This document shows positions 47,401 through 57,067 of a DNA stretch of 64,000 bases, one piece after another. A program made the translations under genes and the position numbers. Each line of letters begins with the position of its first letter. The stretch's first letter is position 1. Origin of the DNA: Heliocidaris tuberculata. Its lineage: Eukaryota; Echinodermata; Echinoidea; Camarodonta; Echinometridae. The DNA lies in the NCBI GenBank assembly GCA_025618425.1, contig CM046848.1, positions 27,645,156-27,709,155 of the forward strand. Direction: 5' to 3'. The notes beneath the pieces are model-generated. The model worked only from the letters and a program-made list of their open reading frames with translations, had not been told where the DNA came from and did not search any database.

Positions 47401-48280
47401 TTATTTGACTTCATTAAAAAAATAGACTATCTAAAGTGAATCACGAGAGCAAGAATTAGATTGATACATGAAAATAAGTACATATACAAAAAAAAAAAAA
47501 CAGAATTTAGAACATGATGTATGAACCATAGCAGAACAAAATAGGGTAGAGGTAACTTTGGTTATTAAGGAGAATAAATATTGATTGAAGGGGTTAACAT
47601 ACATGCCCTTGGCTGAAAAGAATATCTGTTTCCAACTTCTATTGGATGATGAGATCTAAAGTCTGACATCCTATACGTTACGATTGTATTACTTGTATAT
47701 TACAATTATAAAGTCAAAAGCTCCAAAGTGGAAATTGGAGCCACGATAATTTGTAGGTTAACGATCTGCTTTGGAATCTTCTGCTTCTGTATTCTTGTAG
47801 TAACGCGATATACAGCTATGCATGTACTTGATCTATATACATAAATGCATAAACATTGCAAAATATACACATACAAAGATGAGAATATCCGTTACATCAG
47901 TCACTGGGGGCACAAGTGACCTGTGTCCTTTTTTTGTGTGTGCTTTTCAGAGAATTTTGGAGTAAAAGGGTACCCCAGAAATCTGATGACCCTTTTATTT
48001 TGTTTGTCAGAAAATTTTCTGAATGACAAAATCCTACTTTCAGTTGTTGATAACTTACATTCAGCTGTGCATGTATGTACATATACCATATGTTGTTTTT
48101 CTTCTCTTTTTTTTTTACGTACATGTGTTGTTTTATTTCTTACGTCAGTCTACTGTTTTTGTCATGAGTATCAGATGTTATAGAGAAAAACAAATGATCA
48201 TTAGTGATATGTATATGTAAGAGCTACTTGTACTCATGTATTTTTTTCACAATATTTCTCTGTCTTGTTCGTGTTCAGTC

Positions 48281-48560
48281 ATTAAGCTTGGTTGATAAGC
48301 ATTGGATTCTCCTTTGTATATGGCTCCATGTTACAGAACTATTTAGAATGATATTTGTAATAATACTATATTTATAACGGAACACATACATATGTTTTTG
48401 TCATCATGTCTTTGTTTCTTTTTCATGTTTAGTCTATAGCTTGGTTGATAAGCATTGGATTTTTTTTTGATATGGCTCCATTTAATAAAACTATTTGGAA
48501 TTACATTAATGATACTACTATATTTATAAAGGAGCATACCATATAATATTTGAGGGCTAC
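48281..48560 (+). pseudogene. Two degenerate copies of the 5' half of exon 8
   Basis: Copy A (about 48284) and copy B (about 48432) both contain AGCTTGGTTGATAAGCATTG as in the real exon (48614), then ATATGGCTCCAT. Copy B keeps TTTAGTCTATAGCTTGG, so it has an acceptor and reads [10 protein letters not shown] in phase before diverging. Copy A has a 1-nt shift near its start. Neither has the loop-2 part or a convincing donor. The region is a local tandem duplication with the flanking word ACTCATGTATTTTTTTCAC repeated at 48234 and 48565. Confidence 0.88.
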
Positions 48561-48605
48561 TTGTACTCATGTATTTTTTTCACCATGTTTCTTTTCCAAG
48601 TTTAG

Positions 48606-48749
48606 TCTATAGCTTGGTTGATAAGCATTGGATTCTCCCTTGGATACGGTTCCATGTTCTCCAAAATCTGGATGATGCATTCCCTAGTAACCCAGGAGAA
48701 GACGGATAATGATGATGGAAGGAGAAGGAGAAGGAAAGTCAGCTTGCAG
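48606..48749 (+). CDS. GABBR1: GABBR1 exon 8 of 14 in window: TM3 and intracellular loop 2
   Basis: This exon is 144 nt, phase 0 at both ends (48 codons). It encodes TM3 (about [20 protein letters not shown]) and then IWMMHSLVTQEKTDNDDG, RRRRRKVSLQ. Vertebrate GABBR1 has [20 protein letters not shown], a near match. The acceptor is CCAAGTTTAG and the donor CAG|GTCAGT. Intracellular loop 2 carries a distinctive acidic-then-basic insertion including five consecutive arginines from an AGG/AGA run. Two degraded copies of the exon's 5' half lie directly upstream (48284 and 48432). Confidence 0.92.
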
Positions 48750-48779
48750 GTCAGTTGATACCATATTTTCTTCCATCCC

Positions 48780-49600
48780 CTTTCTCCCCATCTCTCAACT
48801 CTCTCACTCTCTCACCCTCTTCCCCCCCCTCTCTCTCTCTCTCTCTCTCTCCCATCTCTCTTTCTCTTCCTCTCTTTCACTTTTCCCAATCTCTCCATCT
48901 CTTCCATTCTCCTTTCTCTCCCTCTCTATATATTTTTCTCTAACACTGATCTCTCTGTCTCTATCTCTCTCTCCCATCTCTCTTTTTTCTTCCTCTCCTC
49001 TTTTGCCTTTCCTAATCTCTCTATCTCTTCCATTTTCCTTTCTCTCCCTCTCTATATCTTTTTCTCTATCACTGATTTCTCTCTCTCTCTCTCTCCCAAC
49101 TCTCTTTCTCTTCCTCTCTATATCTTTTTCTCTATCACTGACCTCTCTCTCCCATCTCTCTTTCTCTTCCTCTCCTCTTTTGCCTTTCCTAATCTCTCTA
49201 TCTCTTCCATTCTCCTTTCTCTCCCTCTCTATATATTTTTTCTCTTTCACTGATCTCTCCCTCTCTCTCTCTCCCATCTCTCTTTCTCTTCCTCTTCTCT
49301 TTCACCTTTTCTAATTTCTCCATCTCTTCCATTCTCCTTTCTCTCCCTCTATATTTTTCTCTATCACTGATCTCTCTCTCTCTCTCTCTCCCATCTCTCT
49401 TTCACCTTTTCTAATTTCTCCATCTCTTCCATTCTCCTTTCTCTCCCTCTCTATATCTTTTTTTTTCTATCACTGATCTCTCTATCTCTATCTCTCTCTC
49501 CCATCTCTCTTTCTTTTCCTCTCCTCTTTCACCTTTCCTAATCTCTTTATCTCTTCCATTCTCATTTCTCTCCCTCTCTATATCTTTTCTTTATCACTGA

Positions 49601-49641
<41 letters not shown>

Positions 49642-49660
49642 GTCTTTTCCACCACTTTCT
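48780..49660. repeat. CT-rich minisatellite, ~110-150-bp units
   Basis: Units with CCATTCTCCTTTCTCTCCCT, CTCTATAT(C)TTTTTCTCTA and TCACTGATCTCTCT recur about six times, separated by (CT)n. This is higher-order structure, not random CT. Confidence 0.88.
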
Positions 49661-50082
49661 TTTTCTCACCTTCCTCCCTCTTTTTCTCAAGTTATTGTTC
49701 CACTCTCCCTCCGGTATGCTTCTATCTAACATGCCCACTCTCTCTTTACCACTCATGGTTTCTTTATTTCATTTCCAGGAACAGAAGTGTATAAAAGCAA
49801 CAGAATACAAGATAACTAGGTCCAAAAGAAAAGAAAAAGAAACTGTCGGCTTATGCCTGGGGATTACCAAAAGGAAATTGGTTCCTAAAGAAAGCTTCCT
49901 TCATTAGGTGATGGTAGAAATACATAAGTAAATTGATAAAGGAGACAAAAAAGAAACATTCTAATGATCAATATCAAAACAAATACACCCTAATTACTGA
50001 TTGCACTGTTTGACCAAATGAGTCCTGGACAATGTGTGTTTTCAAAATAAAGTAATTAGAGTCTTGGAAATTCTCATATTAA

Positions 50083-50462
50083 CCCTTTCAGGACAGGAAT
50101 TATTTAAGAGCTCAATTGATCACATTTTGTTCTTTTAGTGCTACGTGGTTCTAATAAGATGTAATGTCTTGAAAATAATATACATGGTTAGGAACTTTGT
50201 CGAAAAGTTGAAAAAATTGCCAATTTTGATGAAAATCAATGATTTGAAACCTCTCAATGTGTTGCCAATTTAAGGATTTCAAAGCTTATTCTCATTTTAA
50301 AAATTCCTGGCATCAAATGCAATATGGTCATGGAACAAAAATGGACATAGTGTGCGCAGAAATTTTTTCTCTTTCTACTCATGCATCTGGTATATTTTTT
50401 AGAGCTCTGAATCAAAAGATATTGAGCCAAACCACAAAATGTGGTCAATTGTCTCGAAAGGG
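50083..50462. mobile_element. piggyBac-like MITE, copy 2
   Basis: 380 bp flanked by TTAA on both sides (50079-50082, 50463-50466). Ends CCCTTTCAGGACAGG and TTGTCTCGAAAGGG are inverted. Shares most of its length with 13191-13598, including AAACCACAAAATGTGGTCA. Confidence 0.82.
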
Positions 50463-50712
50463 TTAATATACATTAAAGGAAATCATGATTCACAATTCAG
50501 ATCATTATATGGTAATTGATGTAACTTTATGTCATGAAAAAAAGAAAAATGTTTCAAAAGAAGATATCGATGCCAGTCCCCTGGGTATTCCGTCCGTGTA
50601 GAAGCTAATTGCAACACATGAATTGCAGACGGCTCCCAACTTTATTTTTCTCCCTATTCCCTCCACCTTCTTTCATTTTCTCTTTATTTTTTTCTGTTAT
50701 TTCTCATTTCAG

Positions 50713-50736
50713 AAGAAAAAGAAACCAGTCATAAAG
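50713..50736 (+). CDS. GABBR1: GABBR1 candidate microexon (exon 9 of 14): intracellular loop 2
   Basis: This candidate exon is 24 nt and in frame, encoding KKKKPVIK. It has an excellent acceptor, a polypyrimidine stretch of about 60 nt ending in TTCTCATTTCAG, and a GTACTA donor. It fits between exon 8 and exon 10 in phase 0. Its position and KKKxxIK character resemble the loop-2 motif KKKIIKD I recall in GABBR2 and insect GABA-B receptors. Skipping it would leave the frame open, so it could be alternatively spliced. No transcript evidence is available; a chance acceptor-donor pair cannot be excluded. Confidence 0.65.
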
Positions 50737-52689
50737 GTACTATAAAGCCATTTAGCTGTATTATCAACCACTAACTAGAGTGCTTTTATAAAAGGTTTTT
50801 GACTTTGGGGATTATAAATGCTGGCAAAATACAACATGATTTATTTCATCCTTAGAATTCTGGGGAGAGTGGGAATTTTATCCTGGAGATTTTATTCATA
50901 ACAAACGATTGACCCACATTTTCTTTTACCTTGAAGTGTATAAATGTACCCTTGGGAAAAGACTTGAGAACTCCCTTTTTAGGTCAAAGCATATTGAGAG
51001 GATGTCTTTATTATGGTTTTTTGTCTAGCTATCTGAAAGTTTCTTCATGGAATGAATATTTTGAATGTTGATTTTTAAAAAAAGCTTGGCTAGAACAAGT
51101 AGCTAGAAGTTTAGGATTGTGCTTAAATACATCATGAGGTCATGGTACAGGAAATTCAGGCTTTGGTTGGTATTTTTCATTCCTTCAAATATGGTTCTTA
51201 TCTTTATTATCTTCCTTCATGACACATTGGGAATAAACAAAAATTGCTGGTATATAATCTAATCTAAAACATTTGCATTTGTAAGAGACTAAATGTTGCT
51301 GTGACACGTGTTATATACTGCTCAAATTTTTATATCAAAGAAAAGCTTGTGTGTCCTTATTAAATTTAAAAAGTTTCATGAATTGAAAAGTTTGGTAGCG
51401 TAAAGAACTGTTGGATTTAAGCCCTGTCTGCCAATCTGCCATTCCTTAAATACACAAAAGGAATTATATCCCCCCCCCCCCCCACCCTTAATGCAGAATC
51501 CAGGATCCATCCATGTAACTAGATGACCAGTTAAAAAGAAAACTGATTAAAAACTTGTCTGAGGATACTTCGATCACTTCTGTTATTTTTAAAATTTATG
51601 GCACAGTGAGGGTTTAAATGTCAGCTTTTCAAGTCATCTTTTGATAGGTCTCTGCAATTTTGAAGCAGTAAAACACTGAGTGAATAAATTAGACTATACC
51701 TTTAACAATGCAGTGAATATACAAGCTTGAGTGCTGGGTATAACTAAGGTTTGATAAACAACAGTGCGTTTCTCCATGCAACTAACATCCATTTTCATCA
51801 TGTGGAAGGCTTGAATCTCTCTCATATAAGTCAATGTACTCATGTGTTTGGAAATGTGGCTATTGGTAAACTAACTCACATGCAATTACATTCCTATAAT
51901 CCTATAATCCAGCTTTCTTGCATAACATACAATCAAATTCATACACTATTCTGTTCATATGCTTTTTTGTGGAAAGCAGTGTATACATAAGATTGGATTT
52001 TGTCCTTCAATTGTTACTTTTTTATTAAAATTAGTACTGCTTCTATTGTGTGTTTCATGCATTTTTAAAATTATATTCTTACTTGTTATGTACATTCAAT
52101 ATGAAGAGTCGTACGAGATATCATATCATCACCATATATTACATATGTAAGACAATTAAGTTGTTGGATATGATTTGATTTTGAGATAACATACATTTTC
52201 CATAGACCACAGCCCAAGTTAACTCAGGCTCAGTGTTTAATGGGTTTATGTGTGATCATTGCTATCATCATGAGTAATTCTTATTATTACACATGTACAA
52301 ACACATTCATGCATAAAGGACCATGATGTGTCATTTTGTGTTTCATATATTGTTCATTTCTTTGATGTCATGCATATACATATGTTACAATAAACTAAGC
52401 TCATATGTGTAGCCATTGAGACCACATTTTTTTCAAGCATATATTCCATACTCCTACAAATCAATTGTTATTGTAACTTTCAGTGACATGCATTTGATTT
52501 GTCTAACTGGAGTTTTGACTATCAGTATTCCAGATATCTGTGTAACCATTATTATTTTGTTTGCAGTATGCATTAATCCCTTCCATGCGGTGGACAGCAA
52601 ACCCTGCCTGAAAATTTGAGTGTTTGAACAAATTGTTTGGACTGAGACACTGCTCATCAATTGACACTATCCATCATCAGTAACATAAT

Positions 52690-53335
52690 CATTATGATTA
52701 TCCTCATCCTCCACAAGTGCTATCATCATTATCATTATCATTATCATTTCATTATTATTACAATCGTCATCAACATTAACATCACCATCATCCTCCTTCT
52801 CCTCCTCCTCATCATCATCACCTCTATCATCACCACCACCTCCATCATCACCACCACCACCACCTCCTCCATCATCATCATCATCTCCTCCTCCTCCTCC
52901 TCATCTCCTCCTCCTCCTCCTCCTCCTCCTCCTCCTCCTCCTCCTCCTCCTCCTCCTCCTCCTCCTCCTCCTCCTCCTCCTCCTCCTCCTCCTCCTCCTC
53001 CTCCTCCTCCTCCTCCTCCTCCTCCTCCTCCTCCTCCTCCTCCTCCTCCTCCTCCTCCTCCTCCTCCTCCTCCTCCTCCTCCTCCTCCTCCTCCTCCTCC
53101 TCCTCCTCCTCCTCCTCCTCCTCCTCCTCCTCCTCCTCCTCCTCCTCCTCCTCCTCCTCCTCCTCCTCCTCCTCCTCCTCCTCCTCCTCCTCCTCCTCCT
53201 CCTCCTCCTCCTCCTCCTCCTCCTCCTCCTCCTCCTCCTCCTCCTCCTCCTCCTCCTCCTCCTCCTCCTCCTCCTCCTCCTCCTCCTCCTCCTCCTCCTC
53301 CTCCTCTACTTCTTCTTCTTCATGGCCATTTACAT
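52690..53335. repeat. ATC/TCC trinucleotide tract with ~400-bp pure (TCC)n
   Basis: From about 52905 to 53306 the sequence is uninterrupted TCC (about 134 units), preceded by mixed CATCAT/CACCAC and followed by CTTCTTCTT. It ends about 165 bp before the exon 10 acceptor. Poly-Pro and poly-Glu frames are artefacts. Confidence 0.97.
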
Positions 53336-53469
53336 CATACATTACATCATCATTTACATCATCACCAACCATAAACATTACAACTGTTACCATCACCGCT
53401 ACCACCACCCCTCTCAGCATCACCATAATCTAAATACTCACACTATCTTTCCCCCTCCCCTCCTACCAG

Positions 53470-53472
53470 CAG
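53470..53472 (+). promoter_or_regulatory. Tandem NAGNAG acceptor at exon 10
   Basis: ACCAGCAG offers two acceptors 3 nt apart (exon starts 53470 or 53473). Either keeps the frame; the distal choice is annotated, and the proximal would insert one Gln into loop 2. Confidence 0.6.
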
Positions 53473-53671
53473 AAGGTGAATACCTGGAAGATGTACCTGA
53501 CGATAGGCATCATCTTCCTCCTGGATTCCACCATCATCCTGGTGTGGCAGCTGGTGGATCCCATGTACCGCACCGTGGAGAACCTCCCCAAGGAGACCTT
53601 CCCAGAGCAGGACCTGGAGATAGTTCCTCAGCTGGAGCACTGTACAGCCAATAGCATGTCCATCTGGCTAG
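53473..53671 (+). CDS. GABBR1: GABBR1 exon 10 of 14 in window: TM4 and extracellular loop 2
   Basis: This exon is 199 nt. It encodes KVNTWKMY, TM4 (about LTIGIIFLLDSTIILVWQLV), DPMYRTVENLPKETFPEQ and DLEIVPQLEHCTANSMSIWL, ending on the first base of a glycine codon. Vertebrate GABBR1 has IWQIVDPLHRTIE and ILPQLEHCSS here. The cysteine in LEHC is the conserved extracellular-loop-2 cysteine. The acceptor is the tandem ACCAGCAG, so a start at 53470 would add one glutamine. The donor is CTAG|GTAAGA. GC content is much higher than the surrounding intron. Decayed copies of the last ~55 nt plus donor follow at about 53736-54050. Confidence 0.94.
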
Positions 53672-53735
53672 GTAAGACCTTGGGATAGTTCACTGGGATT
53701 AAACCAGGGGACCTGCGGCATTTACGTCCTATACA

Positions 53736-54050
53736 CAAGATTATGCCCCAGCTGGAACACTGGACAACCAAGAGCATGGTCATCTGGCTGGGTAGGTCAT
53801 AGGGAGTAAACCAGGAGACCTGCAGCCCTGAAGTCCTATCCAAGAAAGTGTGCCTTTAAACACCTTGAGTACTGTAGTGCCAGTAGCATGTCCATCTTGC
53901 TCGATAGGCTTTTTCATCAGGAAATTTGCAGCTCCACTTTACTGGGGTGTGAACCGGGGGATCACTGGGTTTTAAGCTCTACCCGAGAACCCGTGCCTCA
54001 GCTGGACCACTCTACTGCCAGTAGTATCCATCTAACCATGCTCTCAGACC
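53736..54050 (+). pseudogene. Tandem decayed copies of exon 10 3' edge
   Basis: Copy 2 (about 53736-53793) reads IMPQLEHWTTKSMVIWLG and keeps a GTAGGT donor; exon 10 has IVPQLEHCTANSMSIWLG. Its conserved cysteine is replaced by W. Copy 3 (about 53846-53915) keeps GCCAGTAGCATGTCCATCTT. Copy 4 (about 53991-54035) keeps CCTCAGCTGGACCACTCTAC. Intron words such as TAAACCAGG(G/A)GACCTGC follow the first two copies, so the repeat unit spans exon end plus intron start. Confidence 0.88.
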
Positions 54051-54059
54051 CTCATAAGA

Positions 54060-54250
54060 ATTAGCCATAAGAAACTGTCTCAAAGCAAATGGGGAAGGTT
54101 AATCATGTCAACAAAAGAATTGGTGTAAACTGTGAGGTTTGGGAATCATCAAAATCATAAGAAATTGACCAAATCTTCCCGAAAAGCACATGCACTGCAC
54201 ACAGAAATGGGTTTATGGGATGTCATGCATACTCACGTGGCATGAATTAG
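54060..54250 (+). mobile_element. Dispersed repeat (family of 47003), partial copy
   Basis: GTCTCAAAGCAAATGGGGAA and ATAAGAAATTGACC and AGCACATGCACTGCACA parallel the first half of 47003-47400. Confidence 0.65.
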
Positions 54251-54429
54251 TTTACATGTAAACTCAGGGCAAAGTGGGATGACATAAAATTAGCTCCCAG
54301 CAACAAAAGCCCCCATAAGATGTATTCCCATATCTGTACGTTATAAGTTGCAGAAAATTTGTAGCGCATAATCTTATGTCATTTAAATGGTTTTTGAGAT
54401 GGTTTTCAGCATTAGGTATGAATGAGGTG

Positions 54430-54575
54430 AAGATAGTAATATAATAATATAATAACATAATTATTTAATAATATAATGATATGATATAGTAATATGATAA
54501 TATGATTAAATAATATAATATAACAAAATAATGCTATAATAATATAGTAATATAATAATATGATAAGATAATAAT
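54430..54575. repeat. AT-rich (AATAAT/ATAATAT) tract
   Basis: Imperfect ATAATAT and ATGATATG repeats of about 145 bp. Confidence 0.85.
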
Positions 54576-54967
54576 AACATAAAGAAACCCCACAAAATAA
54601 ACTTCATTCAAGGGTATCTTGTTATGAGAAAATCTGAATCTGTAGGAGAGACTGTATGTAGCATCTTCCTTTTATACAATATACATATACTATCTCTCAC
54701 TTTGATTCTTGCATTGTTTGTTTCAAAGCAATATAGCACTCCTTTTCGGTAGCTTAGTGAAACGTCATGGCACGTAAAAATGCGTGAAAGACACATATGA
54801 AACCCAAATATTAGGATGTAGAATTAGTATTTACCTCTTTGAACAATTTTAAGCAAAATAATATGAAAACTTTAATTCAGATATGCCTGATTCTGATTTT
54901 AGAAGCACAGACAAAACTAGCAAATTTCCTCTTTGCATCTTTCCCGCATCTTTATGCACCATTGTGT

Positions 54968-55062
54968 TTCGCTAGTAAGAGCCAGAAGGGCATTAACACT
55001 GTAGAATTCTATGATGTAATGCCCTTGTTGCTCAAAGCAGGTGATTTATAGGCTTTGAACAG
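54968..55062. repeat. Copy of the palindromic MITE (family of 13155)
   Basis: AAGAGCCAGAAGGGCATTAA at the left, ATGCCCTTGTTGCTCAAAGC at the right. Confidence 0.6.
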
Positions 55063-55199
55063 AGGGTATTGACTGCTTAACTATCCATTTGGATTACCCA
55101 CCTAATACCTCACTTATGGGGACATTATTGGATAATGGACTGGTTGGATAATGTATCAACATATCATAGCTGCCTTTGAAATCCCTTGAGTGTAGAAAC

Positions 55200-55480
55200 G
55201 ATGCAAGAATATTCAATGAATGGTTAGATTAGGACTTCACTCATATCAGTAGCTCACCCATTTCTACGAATTCTCTGATTCTTTGATAAGATACAAGAAT
55301 ATTAAATGAAATTTTAGATTAGGGCTCTGTTTCGTAAGAGATATATCAATGGATTTCCAATATCTGTGAAGTCTTTGGAAGGGTTGTATGAATATTCTAT
55401 GAACGATGAGTATAGGAGCCCATTCTTTGGAGAATCGTATCGAAGCTGTGCTGATTTTCGTTGAAATCTCTCCTATGTAT
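55200..55480. repeat. ~90-bp degenerate tandem repeat, 3 units
   Basis: GCAAGAATATTCAATGAATG, ACAAGAATATTAAATGAAAT and GTATGAATATTCTATGAACG begin successive units, each soon followed by TTAGATTAGG or TATAGG words. Confidence 0.6.
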
Positions 55481-55594
55481 TGATAGGATATACATGTATA
55501 TGAATGAAGTGAATATAAAAGTGCCTCGCTGCTTAACAGACACATCAGCATAGTACTACTTTTAAAACTCCATTATACATGGATATGAGAATGT

Positions 55595-55797
55595 TACTGT
55601 ATAAGTGGTTATTTTCGCGGTGGTTTTATTTTCGCGATTTTCGCGAGTCGGTCCTCGCGAAAATTTCCACTTCAATATATGGCTGTTTATAGTAACAAAA
55701 ACATCACAAAAATCGCGAAATTAAACCCTCGCGAATTTCCCTACATAGTCCAAAATCGCGAAAATATCTGTACGCGAAAAAAACAGCTTATACAGTA
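55595..55797. mobile_element. ~200-bp MITE with TACTGTATAAG ends
   Basis: TACTGTATAAGTGGTTATTT, TCGCG at the left and CGCGAAAAAAACAGCTTATA, CAGTA at the right are inverted. The interior carries several TTCGCGA/TCGCGAA words. Confidence 0.8.
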
Positions 55798-56236
55798 GTA
55801 CAATTACTAGTACCCCCTGCACAAATGCCTTGAGGATATTAATTCCCTGGTTTCATGGACAAATACTTCCCAATGAGGGGAAGTATCAAAATGGGGGCGT
55901 TTCACTTTGCAGGTAGATTTCAAGGGGCAGCTGTCCTTTTTACAATTTTGTACATCATAACAGTGTGCTATTGGCAAACAAATGCCCCTTCGGGTATCAG
56001 CAGATAATTGTTGACAGCTGGTCATGCCAGCAATAATTGGAAAGAGAGTACGAAATAGGGCAATTAAATAAATTTATTTGCTGTTGATCAGATGATGTTT
56101 TATATCTCTGCATGTATATACGGTTAATGTTGTAAAGTCCACCTATTGGCTTAGTAAGAGATGAATAGATGAATAACAAGGTGGATATACATTATAAGCT
56201 AAATGCAGTTTGTATACAGTATATACAGTATATATA

Positions 56237-56850
56237 CCGGGTGTCCCCCCAAAAAGCGGAACGGCGGATTTTCAGTACTTTACATATTCTTTTACATCAT
56301 TGGGTAAAGCAACTTCTACCAAATTCAATGATCTTGATATCATTCTCTTCGGTAGAAGTTACTTTACATATTCTTTTACATCAATGGGTAAAGCAACTTC
56401 TACCGAAGAGAATGATATCAAGATCATTGAATTTGGTAAAGTAATTTTGATTCTATGCCCGTTTCTTAAAATACAGTCATTTTCAGTCATTTTCAAATTT
56501 TGCATGTTTTTTGCGACCTATGAGAGTAGAAATGTGTTGGGAATGGCCTATTATCTGGCACGTACAGTAATTAGCATCGTTTCCACTTTTCCCAAGCTAC
56601 AGTTTACTAAAATCTATTCCCGATACGATCTTACACTCATCGCTCGCAAAAAATCAAGCGAAATTTGAAAATGACTGTGTTTTAAGAAACGGGCATAGAA
56701 TCAAAATTATTTAACCAAATGCAATGATCTTGATATCATTTTCTTCGATAGAAGATGCTTTGCCCAATGATGTACAAAATTATATACTTCTTGAAGGCAA
56801 AGTACTGAAGTACTGAAAATGCACCGTTCTGCTTTTTTAGGGACACCCGG
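56237..56850. mobile_element. 614-bp mariner-like MITE with internal palindromes
   Basis: Ends CCGGGTGTCCC and GGGACACCCGG are perfect inverses flanked by TA on both sides. Inside, AGTACTTTACATATTC...GGTAAAGCAACTTCTACC is repeated directly and inverted, and GATTCTATGCCCGTTTCTTA (56450) is mirrored by TAAGAAACGGGCATAGAATC (56683). The TA flank suggests Tc1/mariner mobilisation; no transposase remains. Confidence 0.82.
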
Positions 56851-56939
56851 TATACTGTCAAAAGAAGTTGGGTAAAAGAAGTATAGAGTTTGAGTAAATG
56901 AGTAAACTTTCTTTTATTTGTTGTTTTCATCTATCTCAG

Positions 56940-57067
56940 GTATCTTATATGGCATCAATGGCCTGCTGCTAATCTTTGGTCTCTTCCTAGCATATGAAAC
57001 CCGTAACATGACGGTACGGGATCTCAACGACTCAAGATTGGTGGGCATGGCCATCTATAATGTTGCT
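56940..57067 (+). CDS. GABBR1: GABBR1 exon 11 of 14 in window: TM5, start of TM6
   Basis: This exon is 128 nt. The split codon gives G, then [20 protein letters not shown] (TM5), [20 protein letters not shown] and VA at the start of TM6. Vertebrate GABBR1 has GLLLLLGIFLAYETKSVS and [18 protein letters not shown], among the most conserved parts of the family. The acceptor is TTTTCATCTATCTCAG and the donor GCT|GTAAGT. It lies about 90 bp after a 614-bp mariner-like MITE. Confidence 0.95.

Larger units (their letters stand above)
42363..48605 (+). other. GABBR1 intron 7
   Basis: This 6.2-kb intron holds a SINE split by a fold-back MITE (42465-43205), a T/G tract (44455-44530), a ~38-bp minisatellite (45850-46098), a full copy of a dispersed TTAA-end repeat (47003) and two pseudo-copies of exon 8. 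Nothing notable was seen in 43210-44450 or 44650-45840. Confidence 0.85.
48750..50712 (+). other. GABBR1 intron 8
   Basis: Intron 8 is occupied mainly by a CT minisatellite (48780-49660) and a piggyBac-like MITE (50083-50462). A strong-looking acceptor at 49779 (TTTATTTCATTTCCAG) opens a 42-codon frame without a good donor and is treated as cryptic. Confidence 0.75.
50737..53472 (+). other. GABBR1 intron 9
   Basis: The first 2 kb (to about 52690) shows only a poly-C run (51471-51483). The last 700 bp is trinucleotide repeat ending in a pure TCC tract. No further coding exon was seen. Confidence 0.75.
53672..56939 (+). other. GABBR1 intron 10
   Basis: This 3.3-kb intron begins with decayed copies of the exon 10 3' edge (53736-54050), then a dispersed repeat (54060), an AT tract (54430-54575), a palindromic repeat (54968), a ~90-bp tandem repeat (55200-55480) and two MITEs (55595 and 56237). 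Confidence 0.85.

Noticed and set aside
48709..49314. 201-codon frame starting in exon 8
   Set aside because: It uses a different frame from exon 8 and runs into the CT minisatellite.
49780..49907. Possible extra exon after a good acceptor (EQKCIKATEYK...)
   Set aside because: The polypyrimidine tract is good, but there is no consensus donor before the stop, and the exon 8 to 10 join is already complete without it.
52661..53426. Poly-Pro and poly-Glu frames
   Set aside because: They are translations of the pure TCC tract.
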